The notes beneath the pieces are model-generated. The model was given only the letters and a program-made list of their open reading frames with translations. It was not told where the DNA came from and did not search any database. From Gammaproteobacteria bacterium (GTDB taxonomy: Bacteria; Pseudomonadota; Gammaproteobacteria; Granulosicoccales; Granulosicoccaceae): DNA of 64,000 bases. Below, one piece after another: positions 1-9,820 of the stretch. The position numbers were made by a program, and so were the translations under genes. The stretch spans positions 1 through 64,000 of the forward strand of contig PDPU01000040.1 of assembly GCA_002746645.1 (NCBI GenBank). The letters are read 5' to 3'. The first letter of the stretch is position 1. Each line of letters starts with the position of its first letter.

Positions 1-2
1 CC

Positions 3-80
3 ATCTGGAAGGGGATGAAACAGGTGGCATCATGCGCCGCCGGCATGAAATTCATGCGTCGCCTCGAAGACAGCACGTGA
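3..80 (+). CDS. C-terminal end of an unidentified gene (partial)
   Basis: An open frame enters from the left edge and stops with TGA at 78-80. It gives about 25 residues with a mixed basic/hydrophobic composition (IWKGMKQV...MRRLEDST). It is followed by about 100 bases without a gene, then by the end of trkH on the opposite strand, so the two would converge. The piece is too short to name. It was chosen over the other two frames only because it reads most protein-like. Confidence 0.3.
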   Translation: MWKGMKQVASCAAGMKFMRRLEDST

Positions 81-178
81 TTTGTGTATAAGGACATGCC
101 CTGAACACCGAGAGTCGGGGCCTGCGCTGGGCGGCTCGCCCGGTGAAAACGAAAACAGCGGCCCCTGACGAATCTGCA

Positions 179-1642
179 CTAGACGCGCCAGAACGCCGGT
201 GTGAACAGCACCAGTAGCGTGAAGATTTCGAGCCGGCCGAAAAGCATCGCCAGACTCAGTACCGAGAGCGAAAAATCACCGAGGCCCGAATAGTTTGCCG
301 CCACCACACCGAGCCCCGGGCCGAGGTTGTTGAGGCAGGCGACCACCGCCGAAAACGCCGACACCTGATCGAGCCCCGCCGCCATCAGCAGCAGCATCAT
401 GATCGCGAGCAGTGCCACGTAGGCTGCAAAGAAGCCCCAGACGACATCGATCATGTTGTTCGGTATCACCCGTGAGTCCACCTTGACCGCCATGACGGCA
501 CTTGGGTGCAGAAGGCGACTGAGTTCGCGCTGCCCCTGCTTGAAGAGGAGCAGCACCCGAAGCACCTTCATGCCACCACCGGTGGAACCCGTGCATCCGC
601 CCGAGAAACTCGCGAACAGCAGCAGCACCGGCAGGAAACCCGGCCAGTTGAAGTACTCCTCGGAGGTGAAACCCGTGGTGGTGCCGATCGACACCACGTG
701 GAAGAGCGCGTTGCTGAAGGACTCCGCAGCGCTGGCAGTGTGGGTGATGAAGAGATACACGCTCGTGATCGTGGTCAGCGCCACGATGATGTAGATGTAC
801 ACGCGAAACTCTTCGTCGCGCCAGTACTGCCTCAGCGAGATGCCGCGCCCGGCCGTGAAATGCAGCGCGAAATTCACGCCGGAGATGATCATGAACACCA
901 CCGCGATCGACTCGATGAGATTGCTGTCGAAGTAGCCGATGCTCGCATCGTGAGTGGAGAAGCCACCGATGGCCACGGTCGAGAAGGCGTGGCAGACGGC
1001 GTCGAAGACGCTCATGCCGGCAAGCCAGTAGGCGGCCATGCAGGCGATCGTGAGCCCGAGGTAGATGTACCAGAGCACCTTGGCGGTCTGGGCCAGACGT
1101 GGTGTGAGCTTTTCCTTGGTCACACCCGGTGTCTCGGCGCGAAACAACTGCTGCCCGCCGATACCGAGCATCGGCAGCACGGCGATGGCCAGCACGATGA
1201 TGCCCATGCCACCGAGCCACTGCGTGAGCTGCCGATAGAAGAGAATGCCTTTCGGCAAGGCATCGAGGCCCTCGATGAGGGTGGCACCGGTGGTGGTCAG
1301 CCCCGACATCGATTCGAAGATGGCCGCTGCCATGGAAAGATCGAGCGGAAAGTAGAGATACAGCGGCAGCCCACCGGCGATGCCGAGTACCAGCCAGAAC
1401 AGCGACACCGCGAGAAAACCATCGCGCACCCGCAGCTGCCCCTTGTGAAACCGCACCGGCAGAAACAGCAGCAGCCCCACCGTGAGGATCAGCACGAAGG
1501 CGCCGAGAAAGGGGGTCAGTGAATTCCAGGGGTCACCGTAGAACAGGCCCACGAAAAGCGGCAGCAGCATGATGCCGCTGAAGAGGCTCAGCAGTGCACC
1601 GACGACGCGGCGGATGACCCTGATCTGAATCGGAATCAGCAT
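179..1642 (-). CDS. trkH: TrkH-type potassium uptake transmembrane subunit
   Basis: The 487-residue product is the K+-translocating membrane subunit of the Trk system, which works with the cytoplasmic TrkA regulator. It is strongly hydrophobic with many predicted helices and shows the repeated selectivity-filter-like segments of the family: SGLTTTGATL near residue 113, AIGGFSTHD near 224, SIGTTTGF near 317 and NNLGPGLG near 437. Length matches TrkH/TrkG (about 480). It sits 8 bases downstream of trkA, so the two are surely co-transcribed and form a complete Trk pair at the distal end of the ntrYX operon. Confidence 0.95.
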   Translation of the reverse strand: MLIPIQIRVIRRVVGALLSLFSGIMLLPLFVGLFYGDPWNSLTPFLGAFVLILTVGLLLFLPVRFHKGQLRVRDGFLAVSLFWLVLGIAGGLPLYLYFPLDLSMAAAIFESMSGLTTTGATLIEGLDALPKGILFYRQLTQWLGGMGIIVLAIAVLPMLGIGGQQLFRAETPGVTKEKLTPRLAQTAKVLWYIYLGLTIACMAAYWLAGMSVFDAVCHAFSTVAIGGFSTHDASIGYFDSNLIESIAVVFMIISGVNFALHFTAGRGISLRQYWRDEEFRVYIYIIVALTTITSVYLFITHTASAAESFSNALFHVVSIGTTTGFTSEEYFNWPGFLPVLLLFASFSGGCTGSTGGGMKVLRVLLLFKQGQRELSRLLHPSAVMAVKVDSRVIPNNMIDVVWGFFAAYVALLAIMMLLLMAAGLDQVSAFSAVVACLNNLGPGLGVVAANYSGLGDFSLSVLSLAMLFGRLEIFTLLVLFTPAFWRV

Positions 1643-1650
1643 GTTGCGGC

Positions 1651-3045
1651 TCAGATGAAGGTCACGCCGACCTGGAAGAGGTCTTCGACTTCGCCGATAC
1701 GCTGTTTGTCGGTGACGAAGACGATGAGATGGTCCTTGGGCTCGATGACGAGATCATTGTGTGCGACAAGCACCTTGAGCTTCTCGCTGTCATCGGCCTC
1801 GGGACGCGCCACCACGCCGATGTTGGCGCAATCAGGCAGCGGCAGTTCGCCGATCGAGCGCCCGACCAGACGCGAGGTATCGGCGTCGCCGTGCACCACC
1901 CCTTCGAGCGCCTCGGCGACACCGCGTCTGAGCGAATGCACTGCCACCACATCACCACGACGGATGCTGGTGAGAAGCCGACCGATGGTGATCTGCTGTG
2001 GCGAGACGGCCACGTCGATGATGTCACGCTCGACAAGATCGACGTAGGCGGGTCGGTTGATGAGCGACATGATCATCTTCGCGCCCATGCTCTTTGCCAG
2101 CATCGCCGAGAGTATGTTGGCTTCGTCGTCGTTGGTCAGCGCACAGAACACATCCATCTCCTGGATGTTCTCCCGAATCAGCAGTTCCTGGTTGGCAACG
2201 TCACCGTGAAACACCATGGCGCTGCGGAGCTTCGAGGCAATGAACTGGGCGCGCTCTTCCTGCGATTCGATGACCTTGACACTGTGAAAGCGCTCGAGCG
2301 CGCGCGCCACCAGCAGGCCGATGTTGCCGCCACCGGCGATCATCACGTGATTGTTCTTGTGCATCTTGTGGTGAAAGACGTCGATCACGCGGCTGACGTG
2401 TTTTCTTTCGCCCATGAAATACACCACGTCACCGTCTTCGATGATGCTGTCGCCGTCGGGCCTGATGATGTCATCACCGCGATAGATGGCCATGACACGC
2501 GTGTCGATGCGGCCGAGAAGCTCGGGCAGATGCGCGAGTGGCTGCTTCACCATCGGTGCGTCGTCGGTCACTTCCACACCCACCATGCGCACCTGGCCCT
2601 TGGCGAAATCCACGACCTGAGCCGCTCCCGGGTGTTCGATGATGCGCTGGATGTACTCGGTGACCTCCTGCTCGGGGCTGATGATCATGTCGATCGGGAT
2701 GTTGTCGTTGTTGAACAGATCGGTCTCGCGTGTGTACTGCACCGAGCGAATACGCGCGATCTTCACCGGCGTGCGGAACAGGGTGTAGGCGATCTGGTTG
2801 GCAACGATATTGGTTTCGTCCGAGCTCGTCGCCGCCACGATCATGTCGGCGTCTTCGGCACCCGCGTCGCGCAGCACCGAGGGATGACTTGCCTCGCCAT
2901 GCACGGTTCTCAGGTCGGCCGCGTCCTCGAGCCGCCTGAGCATCACGGGGTCGGTATCGACCACGGTGACTTCGTTGTTCTCGTCGGCCAGCGAGCGGGC
3001 CACGGTGGAACCGACCTGACCTGCGCCGAGGATGATGATCTTCAT
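1651..3045 (-). CDS. trkA: Trk system K+ uptake regulatory subunit TrkA
   Basis: The 464-residue peripheral protein binds NAD(H) and gates TrkH. It has two tandem RCK units. The first Rossmann motif is at the extreme N-terminus (IILGAGQVGSTVA) and the second near residue 235 (MIAGGGNIGLLVA); each is followed by a TrkA-C/RCK-C domain, the last covering roughly residues 375-464. Length is the same as typical proteobacterial TrkA (about 458). It lies 9 bases after ntrX and 8 before trkH. Its placement next to ntrYX is the conserved arrangement in many gammaproteobacteria. Confidence 0.96.
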   Translation of the reverse strand: MKIIILGAGQVGSTVARSLADENNEVTVVDTDPVMLRRLEDAADLRTVHGEASHPSVLRDAGAEDADMIVAATSSDETNIVANQIAYTLFRTPVKIARIRSVQYTRETDLFNNDNIPIDMIISPEQEVTEYIQRIIEHPGAAQVVDFAKGQVRMVGVEVTDDAPMVKQPLAHLPELLGRIDTRVMAIYRGDDIIRPDGDSIIEDGDVVYFMGERKHVSRVIDVFHHKMHKNNHVMIAGGGNIGLLVARALERFHSVKVIESQEERAQFIASKLRSAMVFHGDVANQELLIRENIQEMDVFCALTNDDEANILSAMLAKSMGAKMIMSLINRPAYVDLVERDIIDVAVSPQQITIGRLLTSIRRGDVVAVHSLRRGVAEALEGVVHGDADTSRLVGRSIGELPLPDCANIGVVARPEADDSEKLKVLVAHNDLVIEPKDHLIVFVTDKQRIGEVEDLFQVGVTFI

Positions 3046-3054
3046 GCCGGAACC

Positions 3055-4419
3055 TTATTCCCGAACCTTGTCGAGGTCGATGTCGAGGGAGCGCAGCTTG
3101 CGGTACAGATGGGTGCGTTCCATGCCCACGTGCCGTGCCAGATCACCGATGTTGCCCTGCACATCGGCGAGGCAACGCAGCAGGTACTGGCGCTCGAAAT
3201 CGGCGCGCGCCTCCCTGAGTGGCAGATCGTGACGCAGCACGATGACCGAGGATTCGGCTGCGGCATCACCAAGCGCACGATTGATCTCGCCGACGTCCAC
3301 CTCGGCCCCACTGCCGAGGAGCAGCACGCGCTGCACGAGGTTCTTGAGTTCGAGAAGATTGCCCGGCCAGTCATGGTTCCTGAGCCGGTTCTGCGCCGCG
3401 ACCGAAAAGTGCCGGTAGCTCAGCCCCTCGATGCGCACGTGCCAGTCGACATAGGCCTCGAGCAGCGCCGGAATGTCTTCGAGGCGTTCCCTGAGTGGCG
3501 GCACGATCATCCGCGTACCGGCAAGCTGACGTGCAAGCGTCGCATCGAAAGCCTCCTCGCGGGCCAGCACCTCGGGGTCACGACGCGCAGCCGTTACCAC
3601 GCGTGCCGTGAAAGGCAGACGCTGCTCGCCGCCGACGCGCACGAAACGCTGCTGCTCGATGACGGCGGACAGTGCGCTCTGCGCCGCCTTCGGCAGCAGT
3701 TCCGCGTCACTGATGAAAAGCGTACCGCCGGCAGCTGCCTCAAGATAGCCCTGGCGCACCGTACCGCCCTGCTCTTCGCCCTGAAGCTCCCGCTGTGCAT
3801 TGTTGGCGGTGAGCGTCTCGGCCCGCAGATGCACGAAGCGAGTACGAGCGACACGCGCCCGGTGCAGTGCCTGGGCGAAGGCGGAACGACCCGAACCACC
3901 CTCGCCGACCAGCAGCACCGTCGTGCTGCCCGCTTGTGCCGACTCGAGTTCGCTCTTGAGTTCCCTGATCCGCGCACTGCTGCCAACGAGCAGTGGCAGC
4001 GGTTCCGGGCCATCGACCATGGCTTGATTGGCAGCTTCCCCGGGAATGCCTTCGGCCAGCGCCTTCTCGACGGTCAGCAGGAGTTTCGCGAGTGACAGTG
4101 GCTTCTCGATGAAATCGACCGCACCGAGACGTGTCGCTTCGACCGCGGTTTCGACGGTACCGTGACCCGAGATCATGATGACGGGAAAGGCCAGGGTGCC
4201 GCTGCCACGCCAGCTCTTCAGCAAGGATACCCCGTCGGTGTCGGGCATCCAGATATCGAGCAGCACGAGATCGGGGCGCGCTTCGGCAAGCAGTGCCTCG
4301 GCACGTTCGGCATTCTCGGCGGTAGATACGAGATAGCCCTCGTCCTCGAGAATCTCCTGAAGCACCGAACGGATGTCGGGTTCATCATCCACCACGAGTA
4401 TCGATTGTTGACCGTTCAT
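3055..4419 (-). CDS. ntrX: NtrX-type response regulator with degenerate AAA+ domain
   Basis: The 454-residue partner of the NtrY kinase has an intact receiver domain (VVDDEP, phospho-acceptor D in LLDIWMP, K in FIEKP, about residues 6-120), a central AAA+-like region (about 155-370) and a Fis-type helix-turn-helix at the C-terminus ([20 protein letters not shown]). The AAA+ core is unusual. Walker A reads GEGGSGRS, with Arg in place of Lys; the GAFTGA sigma54-contact loop is absent; and Walker B reads [10 protein letters not shown] instead of a DE-containing box. It therefore probably cannot hydrolyse ATP or remodel sigma54 holoenzyme, and may act as a simple phosphorylation-controlled DNA-binding protein. 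Its start overlaps the ntrY stop by 4 bases. Confidence 0.85.
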   Translation of the reverse strand: MNGQQSILVVDDEPDIRSVLQEILEDEGYLVSTAENAERAEALLAEARPDLVLLDIWMPDTDGVSLLKSWRGSGTLAFPVIMISGHGTVETAVEATRLGAVDFIEKPLSLAKLLLTVEKALAEGIPGEAANQAMVDGPEPLPLLVGSSARIRELKSELESAQAGSTTVLLVGEGGSGRSAFAQALHRARVARTRFVHLRAETLTANNAQRELQGEEQGGTVRQGYLEAAAGGTLFISDAELLPKAAQSALSAVIEQQRFVRVGGEQRLPFTARVVTAARRDPEVLAREEAFDATLARQLAGTRMIVPPLRERLEDIPALLEAYVDWHVRIEGLSYRHFSVAAQNRLRNHDWPGNLLELKNLVQRVLLLGSGAEVDVGEINRALGDAAAESSVIVLRHDLPLREARADFERQYLLRCLADVQGNIGDLARHVGMERTHLYRKLRSLDIDLDKVRE

Positions 4420-6833
4420 GACCGATTCTCCCGAGCTTCCGCAGCGCCGCGGCTGCGCTCCATCGTGTCGACGGACGGTGTGCTTTCACCTGAATCCGAT
4501 TCTGCCGTTGTCAGGGGCAGATGAATGGTAACCACACCGCCGCCATCACGTCGATTACCGACGCGAATGTTGCCATGATGCTCCTCGACGATCTTGCGTG
4601 CAATGGCAAGACCGAGTCCGGTGCCGCGCGGCTTGGAACTGACATAGGGTTCGAACAGACGATCGATCATTTCGCTCGGAAACCCTGCGCCACCGTCTTC
4701 GATCCTGAGTTGCAGCATCTCGCCGGACTCGGTGCCCACCCTGCCTTTTGCATCCATGCGCGTGATTATACGAACCAGCGCCCCGCTCTGCCGCAACACT
4801 GCCGCCGTCGTCCGAGTTGCATCACCCTGAGCTGCGTCGCCCCGAGCTGCGTCGCCCTGAGCTGCATCGCTCCGGGTGGCATCACTCTGCGCCATCTGAT
4901 TCGACTGTGCCTCGAGTGCATTCTTGATCAGGTTGTGCAGCAATTGCCTGAGTCGCGGTGTATCGAGCCGCATCGGAGGCAACCCGTCGGCAAGATCCAG
5001 TTCGAAGCGTGCCGCTGGCCAGGACTGCCGATAGAGTTCCACCACGTCGTGAACCAGGGTGTTGATGTCGATGTCGCGAAGCTCGAGTCGAGGCGTCGAG
5101 GCAAGGTCGGCAAAGGCGCTGACCATGCTCTTCATGGCATCCACCTGGTTCTCGATGGTGTGCGTCAGGCGTTCGAGCAGTTCGAGATCCCTGCCCGCGA
5201 GCTTGCCGGAGAACTTCAGGCGCAGACGTTCGGCCGAGAGCTGAATGGGGGTCAGGGGGTTGCGAATCTCGTGAGCCAGGCGTCTGGCCACTTCGCTCCA
5301 GGCGGCGTCACGCTGCGCCGCGATCACGCCGGTGATGTCGTCGATGGCGATGACGTGACCGATGAGCTTGCCGATGGCGTCGTGGAGGTCGGCACCCCGG
5401 CAGAAGAGATAGCGACTGCCTGTTTCGTCCACGACACGGATCTCTGCCGACCAGCCGCTCTGCCCCGCTTCGCGCTCGGGCAGCCGCTCTTCGAGCGCAG
5501 CCACGAACTGGGCCAGCACGCTGTTGTCGTCGGCGTCCGGTGCAATGCGACGCTTCTGCCAGTCCGCGAGTTCGGCGCCGAGAATGTCGGCAGCACTGCG
5601 ATTGAAGTCACTGAGGCACAGTTCTGCATCGAGCGCAATGACACCGGATGACACCTCGGCAAGTACCGCGCGCAGCCAGGCTCGTTGTTCCTCGCTCTGC
5701 CGCCGACTCGCTTCCTCGGCGCGCATGGCACGATCGAGCTGCAGCATCATGTAATTGAACGACTGCACGAGAAAACCGAGTTCATCATTCTCGCTTCGTT
5801 TATAGATTCTTGTACTGTAATTACCATCTGCTACTGCCCGGGTGCCTTCGACCAGATCGTGCACCGGCGTCATCATGCGCCGTGCTGCGTAGAGGGCAAA
5901 CCACACCGCCATCATCACCGAGAGAAGCAGTGCCAGGGAGAGCGTCAGCATCGAGCTGACCACCAGCGGCTGACGCATGAACACAAGCCGACGATAGCTT
6001 CGATAACTCGATTCGACACTGACGGCGAGCTTCTCCGAGCGCTCGTCCACGGGGTAGAGCGCCTGCAGCACCGAGTTGCTGCGCGTCGAATCGGACGAAA
6101 ACACCGGAGTGACCACACGGAAGAACAGCGCGTCTTCACCGATCGGGTCGACACCCACGTAAGGCAGGCCATTGCGCGCGCGCTCCACAAGATCATCGGG
6201 GGGACGTTCAGGCAGCACCGACATGTCGAGTTCGAGTCCGGTCGAGGCGAGGATGTCGTTGTCGGGACCGACCAGGGTCATTTCCGAAGCCGAGGAATCC
6301 TGCGTCAGGGTATTCAGGGCAATGACGATGTCAGCATCGGCAGCGCCATCCATGGCCTCGCCCAGGGCATCGGCAACGGTCAGGGTTTCACGCTGCAGGG
6401 TACGCATCTGCAGTGCCAGCGCTTCACGGCTCAACTGCAGCGCATCGTCGAGAGCACCCTCGATTTCGAGGTCGGAGTAGCTGTTGATGTTGGCGTTCAG
6501 AAAGCGGATCGAGAAGGCGTATACGAGCGAGACGGGAATCAGCGACAGGAGCACGGAAAGCACCACGAGTTTCAGGGTCAGTCGCGAACCCGCGCGCCGC
6601 GCGCGGAACTCCTTCATGAGCTGCCAGCCGTTCATGATGATCAGCACGGCAATGAAGGCAATGGCAAGGGCGTTGACGAGCAGTAGCCAGGGATAGTAGC
6701 TGCCGAAGCGATCGAGATCGAGTGCGAGGTTACCGAGAAGGATCAGCGACCCGACCATCACCACGAACAGCAGCCCCATGAGCACGGCGCTCGAGAGAAA
6801 CTGTCGACGCAGACGACTCATGCGCTCAGCCAT
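4416..6833 (-). CDS. ntrY: NtrY-type membrane sensor histidine kinase
   Basis: The 805-residue kinase of the NtrYX pair has two N-terminal membrane helices, a third (about residues 80-105) opening a periplasmic/sensor section, another helix near 290-320, a HAMP domain ([18 protein letters not shown]), a PAS domain (about 380-500), a HisKA domain with the phosphorylatable His in HEIRNPLTP, and an HATPase with N box [10 protein letters not shown] and G boxes DGGAGF and [11 protein letters not shown]. Directly after the N box there is a 30-40 residue low-complexity insertion of repeated GDAA/SDAT units that ordinary NtrY lacks. Its 5' end overlaps the DUF4390 gene by 8 bases and its 3' end overlaps ntrX by 4. 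Confidence 0.93.
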   Translation of the reverse strand: MAERMSRLRRQFLSSAVLMGLLFVVMVGSLILLGNLALDLDRFGSYYPWLLLVNALAIAFIAVLIIMNGWQLMKEFRARRAGSRLTLKLVVLSVLLSLIPVSLVYAFSIRFLNANINSYSDLEIEGALDDALQLSREALALQMRTLQRETLTVADALGEAMDGAADADIVIALNTLTQDSSASEMTLVGPDNDILASTGLELDMSVLPERPPDDLVERARNGLPYVGVDPIGEDALFFRVVTPVFSSDSTRSNSVLQALYPVDERSEKLAVSVESSYRSYRRLVFMRQPLVVSSMLTLSLALLLSVMMAVWFALYAARRMMTPVHDLVEGTRAVADGNYSTRIYKRSENDELGFLVQSFNYMMLQLDRAMRAEEASRRQSEEQRAWLRAVLAEVSSGVIALDAELCLSDFNRSAADILGAELADWQKRRIAPDADDNSVLAQFVAALEERLPEREAGQSGWSAEIRVVDETGSRYLFCRGADLHDAIGKLIGHVIAIDDITGVIAAQRDAAWSEVARRLAHEIRNPLTPIQLSAERLRLKFSGKLAGRDLELLERLTHTIENQVDAMKSMVSAFADLASTPRLELRDIDINTLVHDVVELYRQSWPAARFELDLADGLPPMRLDTPRLRQLLHNLIKNALEAQSNQMAQSDATRSDAAQGDAARGDAAQGDATRTTAAVLRQSGALVRIITRMDAKGRVGTESGEMLQLRIEDGGAGFPSEMIDRLFEPYVSSKPRGTGLGLAIARKIVEEHHGNIRVGNRRDGGGVVTIHLPLTTAESDSGESTPSVDTMERSRGAAEARENRS
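4814..4888. repeat. Five 15-bp tandem repeats inside ntrY
   Basis: Five consecutive 15-bp units (4814, 4829, 4844, 4859, 4874) of the form gagctgcgtcgcccy, diverging toward the ends. On the coding strand they encode a five-residue unit (consensus G-D-A-A-x, with S-D-A-T variants) in the ATP-binding domain of NtrY between the N box and the G1 box. The unit length is a multiple of three, so gain or loss keeps the frame. Confidence 0.9.
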
Positions 6834-7542
6834 CGATCACCCCCTCGAAGGTATTGCTGGCAAGACGCCAGGGCGAACGCAGGAGTGGTTGCAGCGGCAA
6901 AGGCAATCGGCTGGTATCGAGCCACAGGCGCACCGCAAAGCGCTCTGGCTCGGTGGCGAGTTCGTCGAAACTCAGGCTTCGGAACTCACCGAGCCCCACA
7001 AGGGCCGAACGCAGCGAACGATAGTTCCGATAGTACCCGCTGTGCTCCTCGTGAACCCGGTAGTGGCGCGTGAGACTGTAGTAGACCAGCGAATAACGGC
7101 GCCGATGACGCTCGTCCAGCCGCAGCCAGGACGCCATACGCGAACCCGACCCCGGCACCACGGCCAGTTCGAGTATGAAGTGCAGCGGCAGACCGTTGTC
7201 GAGTCCCGCGATGACCGCAGGTGGCAGTGCGATCTCGGCATCGAGATCAAGTTGCCACGCGCTGCCGCTGACGCCGGACTCGTCACCATTGGATTCGTTG
7301 ACGCCCGACTCGTTGACACCGGATTCGCTGACATCGGACTCGTCACTGCCCGACCGTGCACGGTGCAGGGTTGCCGATTCGATCAGAATGGTGCCCGCTT
7401 CCTCGCCATGTACCACCTGATAGCCGTAACTCAACGCACGCTCGAAGAGCTGGGCACGCAGTGCTGCATACATCACCAGAGCGACGGCAGCCGCCAACAG
7501 TCCCGTGAGCAGCCAGGATCGACGACCGCTGGGCCCGATCAT
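6826..7542 (-). CDS. DUF4390 family protein
   Basis: The 238-residue protein is of unknown function, consistently found between rsmB and ntrY. The N-terminus has an Arg-rich start and one hydrophobic segment ([19 protein letters not shown]), so it is probably anchored in the inner membrane or exported. The rest has a beta-rich pattern with two runs typical of the family ([17 protein letters not shown] and [14 protein letters not shown]). A Ser/Glu/Asp-rich stretch near residues 65-92 ([13 protein letters not shown]) looks inserted and is encoded by tandem 15-bp repeats. It overlaps rsmB by 4 bases and ntrY by 8. Position suggests a link to envelope sensing by NtrY, but that is inference. Confidence 0.8.
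   Translation of the reverse strand: MIGPSGRRSWLLTGLLAAAVALVMYAALRAQLFERALSYGYQVVHGEEAGTILIESATLHRARSGSDESDVSESGVNESGVNESNGDESGVSGSAWQLDLDAEIALPPAVIAGLDNGLPLHFILELAVVPGSGSRMASWLRLDERHRRRYSLVYYSLTRHYRVHEEHSGYYRNYRSLRSALVGLGEFRSLSFDELATEPERFAVRLWLDTSRLPLPLQPLLRSPWRLASNTFEGVIDG
7276..7350. repeat. Five imperfect 15-bp tandem repeats inside the DUF4390 gene
   Basis: Units start at 7276, 7291, 7306, 7321 and 7336 with the pattern ggaytcgttgacrcc. They code for a five-residue acidic/serine motif (E/D-S-G-V-N like) and keep the reading frame. The array has the same period as the one in the neighbouring ntrY but an unrelated sequence. Confidence 0.85.
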
Positions 7543-8822
7543 GCCGCCTGCTTCCTGAGCATGGCGTAGAAGAAACCGTCCATGTCGGCCTCGCCAGGTA
7601 AAACCTGCCGCATCCCGCCGTCGAGTTCGGCATCTTCCACGCGCTCGAGAAAACCCTGTATCTGCCGCTCGTTCTCGTCACGAAGTACCGAACAGGTGGC
7701 ATAGAGCAGCACGCCCTTGTCGGCCACCAGTGGCCAGAGCGCATCGAGCAGGCGCCGTTGCGTGGCAACGAGCGGTGCAATGTCCGATTCGCGCCGCAGT
7801 AGCTTGATGTCCGGATGGCGGCGAATCACACCGCTCGCCGTACAGGGGGCATCGAGAAGCAAGGCCGTGATCGGCCGACCATCCCACCAGGCAGCGGTAT
7901 CGGCCGCATCGACCGCAGCGAGTTCGGCCTGGTCGGCAAGACCGGTCCGCGCCAGCGTCTCCCCGACCCGCCGCAGACGCACGGGATCGTTGTCGAGCGC
8001 AAGCACGTGAGAGAAATGTCCGCTTTCGAGCGCATGTGCCGTCTTGCCGCCGGGCGCTGCACAGACATCGACGAGCCTGCCGCCGGCCGGCACCGCCTGT
8101 TCGAGCATCAGCACCGCGAGCTGGGCAGCGGCATCCTGCACGCTCGCAGCCCCCTCGTCGAAACCCGGCAACTCGCTCACGTCGACGGCCGTGTCGAGCA
8201 CCAGCGCGTCGCGTGCGGCATCGTGCTCGCGTGCCGTGATGCCGATCTCGGCGAGGCGCTGTCGGTAGTGCTCGCGATCACCGTGGCGGCGATTCACCCG
8301 CAGAGTCATCGGTGGGTGCGCGTTCGCGGCAGCGGCGATCGTTCGCCAGTGTTCCGGCCAGTCGCGTTCGAGGCGCTCGATGAACCAGGGTGGCATGGCG
8401 AGACGCGCCCCGTCGTCGAGCGCTGCTTCAAGCGCATCGCGCTCGCGAAGGTAGCGCCGCAGCACGGCGTTGACGAGCCCCCTGGCCCACGGCTTGCCGA
8501 GCCGCCGCACGAGCTTCACGGTCTCGTCGACGGCGGCGTGCTCGGCGACCTTCGCGTGCCTGAGTTGAAAGAGGCCGAGCAGCATCAGTCGCTCGATGTC
8601 GCGATCGCGTGCCTTCAGTGGCTTTTCAAGCAACTGCCCGAGCAATGCCCGCAGTGCGACATCGTGGCGACAGTGCTCGAAACACCAGGCCTTGAGGCGC
8701 GCGCGTTCGTCAGGCCCGACCTTGTCGAGCGCGGCGGGCAGCAGCGTGGTCAGCGAGCCCTCGCCTCGCTCGAGCGCGCTCATGACGCCGAGGGTGGCGA
8801 GTCTCAGTGAGGCTGCGCTCAT
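7539..8822 (-). CDS. rsmB: 16S rRNA (cytosine967-C5)-methyltransferase RsmB
   Basis: The 427-residue enzyme makes m5C967 in 16S rRNA using S-adenosylmethionine. The N-terminal NusB-like RNA-binding domain (about 1-135) is followed by a Rossmann methyltransferase domain with the SAM motif VDVCAAPGGKTAHA, the LLLDAPCTASG motif and the second catalytic cysteine in YATCSV. The start at 8822 is preferred over an upstream in-frame ATG at 8894 because it overlaps the fmt stop as ATGA and begins with the family-like MSAASLRLATL. The 3' end overlaps the DUF4390 gene by 4 bases. Confidence 0.94.
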   Translation of the reverse strand: MSAASLRLATLGVMSALERGEGSLTTLLPAALDKVGPDERARLKAWCFEHCRHDVALRALLGQLLEKPLKARDRDIERLMLLGLFQLRHAKVAEHAAVDETVKLVRRLGKPWARGLVNAVLRRYLRERDALEAALDDGARLAMPPWFIERLERDWPEHWRTIAAAANAHPPMTLRVNRRHGDREHYRQRLAEIGITAREHDAARDALVLDTAVDVSELPGFDEGAASVQDAAAQLAVLMLEQAVPAGGRLVDVCAAPGGKTAHALESGHFSHVLALDNDPVRLRRVGETLARTGLADQAELAAVDAADTAAWWDGRPITALLLDAPCTASGVIRRHPDIKLLRRESDIAPLVATQRRLLDALWPLVADKGVLLYATCSVLRDENERQIQGFLERVEDAELDGGMRQVLPGEADMDGFFYAMLRKQAA

Positions 8823-9820
8823 CCGAATCGATGGCCGACGAGGTCCCGTCCCTGAGCAAACTCGGTGGCCGTCTGCGCGGACTTGCCGGGCCACTGCAGG
8901 TTCAGTAGGTCGATCAGCGGCATGCCACCGTCATCGCCGCCTGCACCTGTGCGTACCCTGAGCGCCCCGGCTTCGGTCATTGCGACGATGGTGCCGGGCG
9001 GGAGCGCCTCGATCGCAGAGGCGTCTGCGGCGTCATCGAAGGGCAGTACACGCCGCGCCGCACGTATCCGCACCACTTCACCCCCGAGCGGCGCATGGGC
9101 GATCGGAAAGGGATTGAAGGCACGAATCAGGCGGTGGATTTCCTCGGCGCTGGCAGAAAAGTCGAGCGCGGCATCGGCCTTGGAGAACTTTTCGGCGTAG
9201 GTCACGCCTTCGTCCGGCTGCGGTGTGGCCGTGAGCGTACCGAGACAATGCCGCGGCAGCGCCTCGAGCAGTGCCTCGGCGCCAAGCGCTGCAAGGCGGT
9301 CATGAAGTTCGGCCGCGGTCTCGTCGGCGCCGATGGCAAGGCGCTTCTCGAGCAGTACCGCACCGGTATCGAGACCTTCGTCCATCTGCATGATGGCAAC
9401 GCCGGTTGCGGTGTCGCCGGCGAGTATGGCGCGCTGTATCGGCGCCGCACCGCGCCAGCGCGGCAGCAGCGAGGCATGGATGTTGAGGCAGCCGCGTTCG
9501 GGCAATTCGAGCACCGCGCGCGGCAGAATCAGACCGTAGGCCGCAACCACCAGCACCTCGGGTGCGAGCGCCGCAAGTGCGGCCTGCGATTCGGCAGCGC
9601 GCAGGCTGGTGGGCTGCTGCACCGGAATGCAGGCGGCGAGCGCCCGCTGCTTGACGGCACTCGCGGTGAGCTTCCTGCCACGCCCGGCCGGACGGTCGGG
9701 TTGCGTCAGTACGCCCACGATCCGGTGCTTCGAACCGATCAGCGCGTCGAGGGCAACGGCGGCGAACGCCGGCGTGCCGGCAAAAACGATGCGCTGCGAC
9801 TGGCAGTCGGACTCAGGCAT
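8819..9820 (-). CDS. fmt: Methionyl-tRNA formyltransferase
   Basis: The 333-residue enzyme formylates Met-tRNAfMet using 10-formyl-THF. The N-terminal formyltransferase domain shows IVFAGTPAFAAVALD, the catalytic NIHASLLPRWRGAAPIQ block and the following D/T region. The C-terminal OB-fold runs from about residue 205. An in-frame ATG exists at 9850, but the start at 9820 (MPESDCQSQRIVF) fits the family N-terminus better and overlaps the end of def by 8 bases. It lies between def and rsmB as in the classical def-fmt-rsmB operon. Confidence 0.95.
   Translation of the reverse strand: MPESDCQSQRIVFAGTPAFAAVALDALIGSKHRIVGVLTQPDRPAGRGRKLTASAVKQRALAACIPVQQPTSLRAAESQAALAALAPEVLVVAAYGLILPRAVLELPERGCLNIHASLLPRWRGAAPIQRAILAGDTATGVAIMQMDEGLDTGAVLLEKRLAIGADETAAELHDRLAALGAEALLEALPRHCLGTLTATPQPDEGVTYAEKFSKADAALDFSASAEEIHRLIRAFNPFPIAHAPLGGEVVRIRAARRVLPFDDAADASAIEALPPGTIVAMTEAGALRVRTGAGGDDGGMPLIDLLNLQWPGKSAQTATEFAQGRDLVGHRFG

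Noticed and set aside
114..170. Possible terminator after trkH
   Set aside because: The gtcggggcc/ggcccctgac arms are 38 bases apart and lack a T-run, so the hairpin is weak.
1729..4095. Very long open frame opposite trkA-ntrX (788 codons)
   Set aside because: It is the antisense shadow of trkA and ntrX; the high GC content suppresses stop codons. Composition is rich in His/Arg/Gln with no domain.
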